From: Thermoanaerobaculia bacterium
GTDB taxonomy: Bacteria; Acidobacteriota; Thermoanaerobaculia; Gp7-AA8
Length of the DNA: 5,940 bases
Direction: 5' to 3'
Assembly (NCBI GenBank): GCA_017883215.1
Contig: JADGOA010000233.1
Span: 1-5,940, forward strand
In this document: in pieces, positions 4,359 to 5,940 of the stretch
How positions within the stretch are numbered: the stretch's first letter is position 1
How the letters are laid out: every line of letters starts with the position of its first letter
The notes under the pieces: model-generated
The model's database searches: none
What the model was told of the DNA's origin: nothing
Seen by the model: the letters and a program-made list of their open reading frames with translations, nothing else
Translations under genes and position numbers: made by a program

Positions 4359-5940
4359 CTACTTCGCGCCCAGATCCTTCATCAGCTCCTCGGCGAAGTA
4401 TCCGGGCGGGATCGAGCCCTGGCGGATGAAGGCCAGGTGGAATCGCTTGAGGTCGAACTTCGGACCGAGGGCGCGGGCGGTCTCGTCGCGCAGACGGTAG
4501 ATCTCGTCACGGCCGATGCGATAGGTGATGGCCTGGGTCGGCCACTTCGAATAGCGGAAGATCGCTCCTTCGGATGCCGAGCAGCTCGCGCGCTTGGCGT
4601 CGCTGGTCGACACGTTCGCATCGCGGCACGACCCGGGTAGGAAATCGACCACGGTCGAGTAGAGGTCGACCGCGTCTGCATAGCTGATGCGGCCGGTGTG
4701 AATGCCCGTGTCGATGCGCACCCGCAGATCGCGATAGAGCTTTCCCTGCAGCTGATACAGCCGCTCCTCGGGCGTGTAGAAGCCGTCCGGCGCCCCCGGC
4801 TGCGGCTCCGCCATGAGCGACTCGGCATAGAGTCCCCATCCTTCCGCCGACATCGAGTCTTCCCACATCGACGATGATCCCTCGACTTCGCCCGGCGTGA
4901 GCCAGCGCACCGGAGAGGGCGGATCGAGCGACATGACCTTGTAGTACCAGTCGTGGCCGGGGAAGCCCTCGTGCGCCGTCAGATCGGCGAGCGAGGCGCG
5001 GTTGTTCATCCGCAGAACGGCGGGATCGTTGCCGGTCGGATTGAGGTAGAAACGTCCCACGCCGGTCTTTTTGAACGGCGGAGCGGGGTAGTAGCCGGCG
5101 CCGTCCATGGCCGCGCGCAGCGGAGGCGGAGTCTCGACGATGTCGAGCTTGTAGTCGGCGGGGACGTCGAACATCCCGGTCCGCCGCGCGAAATCGACCA
5201 GGCGCATGGCTGTCTGCCGGTACCAGGCGAACATCTCGGCATCGGACTTCGGATAGTCGTTGCTCAGCTGGTCGAAGACGAATCGGGTCGCGGCGAGATC
5301 GTCGGCGGGGAGCGTCCAGCCGTGGCTCTGACCGATCTGCCGCGCAAGCGCGATCAGCTCCGCCTGAGTCTTCAGCACCGTCGCCCACGACGACTCGTAC
5401 AGCTCAGCGGCCGTCGAATGGATCTGCAGGTTGTTCTTCAGGGCCCAGTCGTACTCGGCCTCGCCGGAGGGAAAGCGATCGCCGGCGAAGGCCGCTTTGA
5501 TCCCGTTCTCGCTGGTGGGGTCGTCGAAGAACGTCGAAGCGACGAAGTCCCGGAAGTGGCGGTAGGCCGCGGCGGCGAGCGGCGAGCGCGCGCGAATGTC
5601 CGTGAGGAGTTTCTCGCGTTCCGGTCCCGTGATCCGCTCCGCGGCGAGCTGCGGCAGCGTGTTGTCGAAGTACTTCGCGCTGGCTGCTGCGCTGACGATT
5701 CCGTGGCGGTACAGCATCCGGTGATCCGGCGTGTTCTTCGCCGCGATGCCGGCGCGCAGCTGCTCCTCCGCTGTGGCGAGATACCGCGGGATGGCGACGA
5801 GGCACTCGGCGACGCGCCGCCACTCCTCCGCGGTGCCGTATGTGTCCGGTCCGGTCTGCGTCAGCCCCTGGAGCTGAAAGTCGATGGCGCGGAAGGGCTC
5901 GTCGGTGTAGGTGTCGACGGATCGCTGCTGGTACTTGCGG
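4359..5940 (-). CDS. DUF885 family protein, putative zinc metallopeptidase (N-terminus outside window)
   Basis: 526 residues are visible and the frame stays open to the right edge, so the start lies beyond the window. DUF885 proteins usually have about 550-600 residues, so roughly 30-80 are missing, probably including any signal peptide. The ATG at 5717 is internal: upstream codons in frame read a good DUF885 sequence (DEPFRAIDFQLQGLTQTG). Key family motifs are HEGFPGH (4953-4973), EGWGLYAE (4821-4844) and TQAITYRIG shortly before the C-terminus, then FDLKRFHLAFIRQGSIPPGY. The His-Glu...His plus downstream Glu arrangement resembles gluzincin-type zinc peptidases, which is why the family is thought to be proteolytic; the substrate is unknown. 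No damage is seen in the visible part. It converges on the CoA-binding gene, with the palindromic element between them. Confidence 0.92.
   Translation of the reverse strand, partial: RKYQQRSVDTYTDEPFRAIDFQLQGLTQTGPDTYGTAEEWRRVAECLVAIPRYLATAEEQLRAGIAAKNTPDHRMLYRHGIVSAAASAKYFDNTLPQLAAERITGPEREKLLTDIRARSPLAAAAYRHFRDFVASTFFDDPTSENGIKAAFAGDRFPSGEAEYDWALKNNLQIHSTAAELYESSWATVLKTQAELIALARQIGQSHGWTLPADDLAATRFVFDQLSNDYPKSDAEMFAWYRQTAMRLVDFARRTGMFDVPADYKLDIVETPPPLRAAMDGAGYYPAPPFKKTGVGRFYLNPTGNDPAVLRMNNRASLADLTAHEGFPGHDWYYKVMSLDPPSPVRWLTPGEVEGSSSMWEDSMSAEGWGLYAESLMAEPQPGAPDGFYTPEERLYQLQGKLYRDLRVRIDTGIHTGRISYADAVDLYSTVVDFLPGSCRDANVSTSDAKRASCSASEGAIFRYSKWPTQAITYRIGRDEIYRLRDETARALGPKFDLKRFHLAFIRQGSIPPGYFAEELMKDLGAK

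Noticed and set aside
5715..5717. ATG at 5717 as the start of the DUF885 gene
   Set aside because: The frame is open to the window edge and the upstream residues continue the family sequence, so this Met is internal.
1..5940. tRNA, rRNA, CRISPR array or insertion sequence
   Set aside because: I saw no clover-leaf segment, regularly spaced direct repeats, or transposase-like translation on either strand. The palindromic elements have no obvious target duplications and no encoded protein.

Overview
The window is high-GC bacterial DNA with an ordinary chromosomal layout. It holds four clear protein genes, one broken mini-gene and several structured intergenic elements. The gene mix (alanine dehydrogenase, a secreted subtilase with a PA domain, a DUF885 putative metallopeptidase and a small CoA-binding protein) and the GC-rich hairpin repeats between genes suggest a soil-type, protein-degrading heterotroph. 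Acidobacteriota or a neighbouring phylum is my best guess, by inference only: there is no rRNA or other phylogenetic marker here.

Layout, left to right. Positions 1-109 are an edge fragment of unclear coding status. A perfect 12-bp hairpin at 110-137 follows, and then ald (158-1309, minus). The gap 1310-1598 holds a likely ald promoter, a GGAG-headed inverted-repeat element (1446-1510) and a terminator hairpin (1545-1569) for the next gene. That gene is a complete 601-aa secreted S8 peptidase (1599-3404, minus). Just upstream of it lies a tiny gene remnant (3510-3658, minus). It has a good ribosome binding site, a signal-peptide-like start and, in another frame, a C-terminal tail nearly identical to that of the S8 peptidase. 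A divergent regulatory gap (3659-3791) follows, with a G-quadruplex motif next to a 9-bp inverted repeat. It leads into a CoA-binding-domain gene on the plus strand (3792-4235). A 116-bp nested palindromic element (4240-4355) fills the gap to the convergent DUF885 gene (4359 to beyond 5940, minus), whose N-terminus lies outside the window.

The genes do not form one operon: each has its own spacing, and terminator-like structures separate them. A loose common theme is use of protein and amino acids. The S8 enzyme would cut extracellular or periplasmic protein, the DUF885 protein is a putative peptidase, and alanine dehydrogenase links alanine to pyruvate and ammonium.

Two points most deserve a second look. 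First, two intergenic elements (1446-1510 and 4240-4355) differ in sequence but share one architecture: a GGAG head, an 8-position stem and a 3-nt loop, with two such units facing each other. Their base changes preserve pairing, so they look like REPIN-type elements. Second, the S8 peptidase and the mini-gene share the tail QLFG...PPTGRRxLKRGH, with almost every codon changed synonymously. This implies selection on the peptide and possibly an undescribed C-terminal tag.
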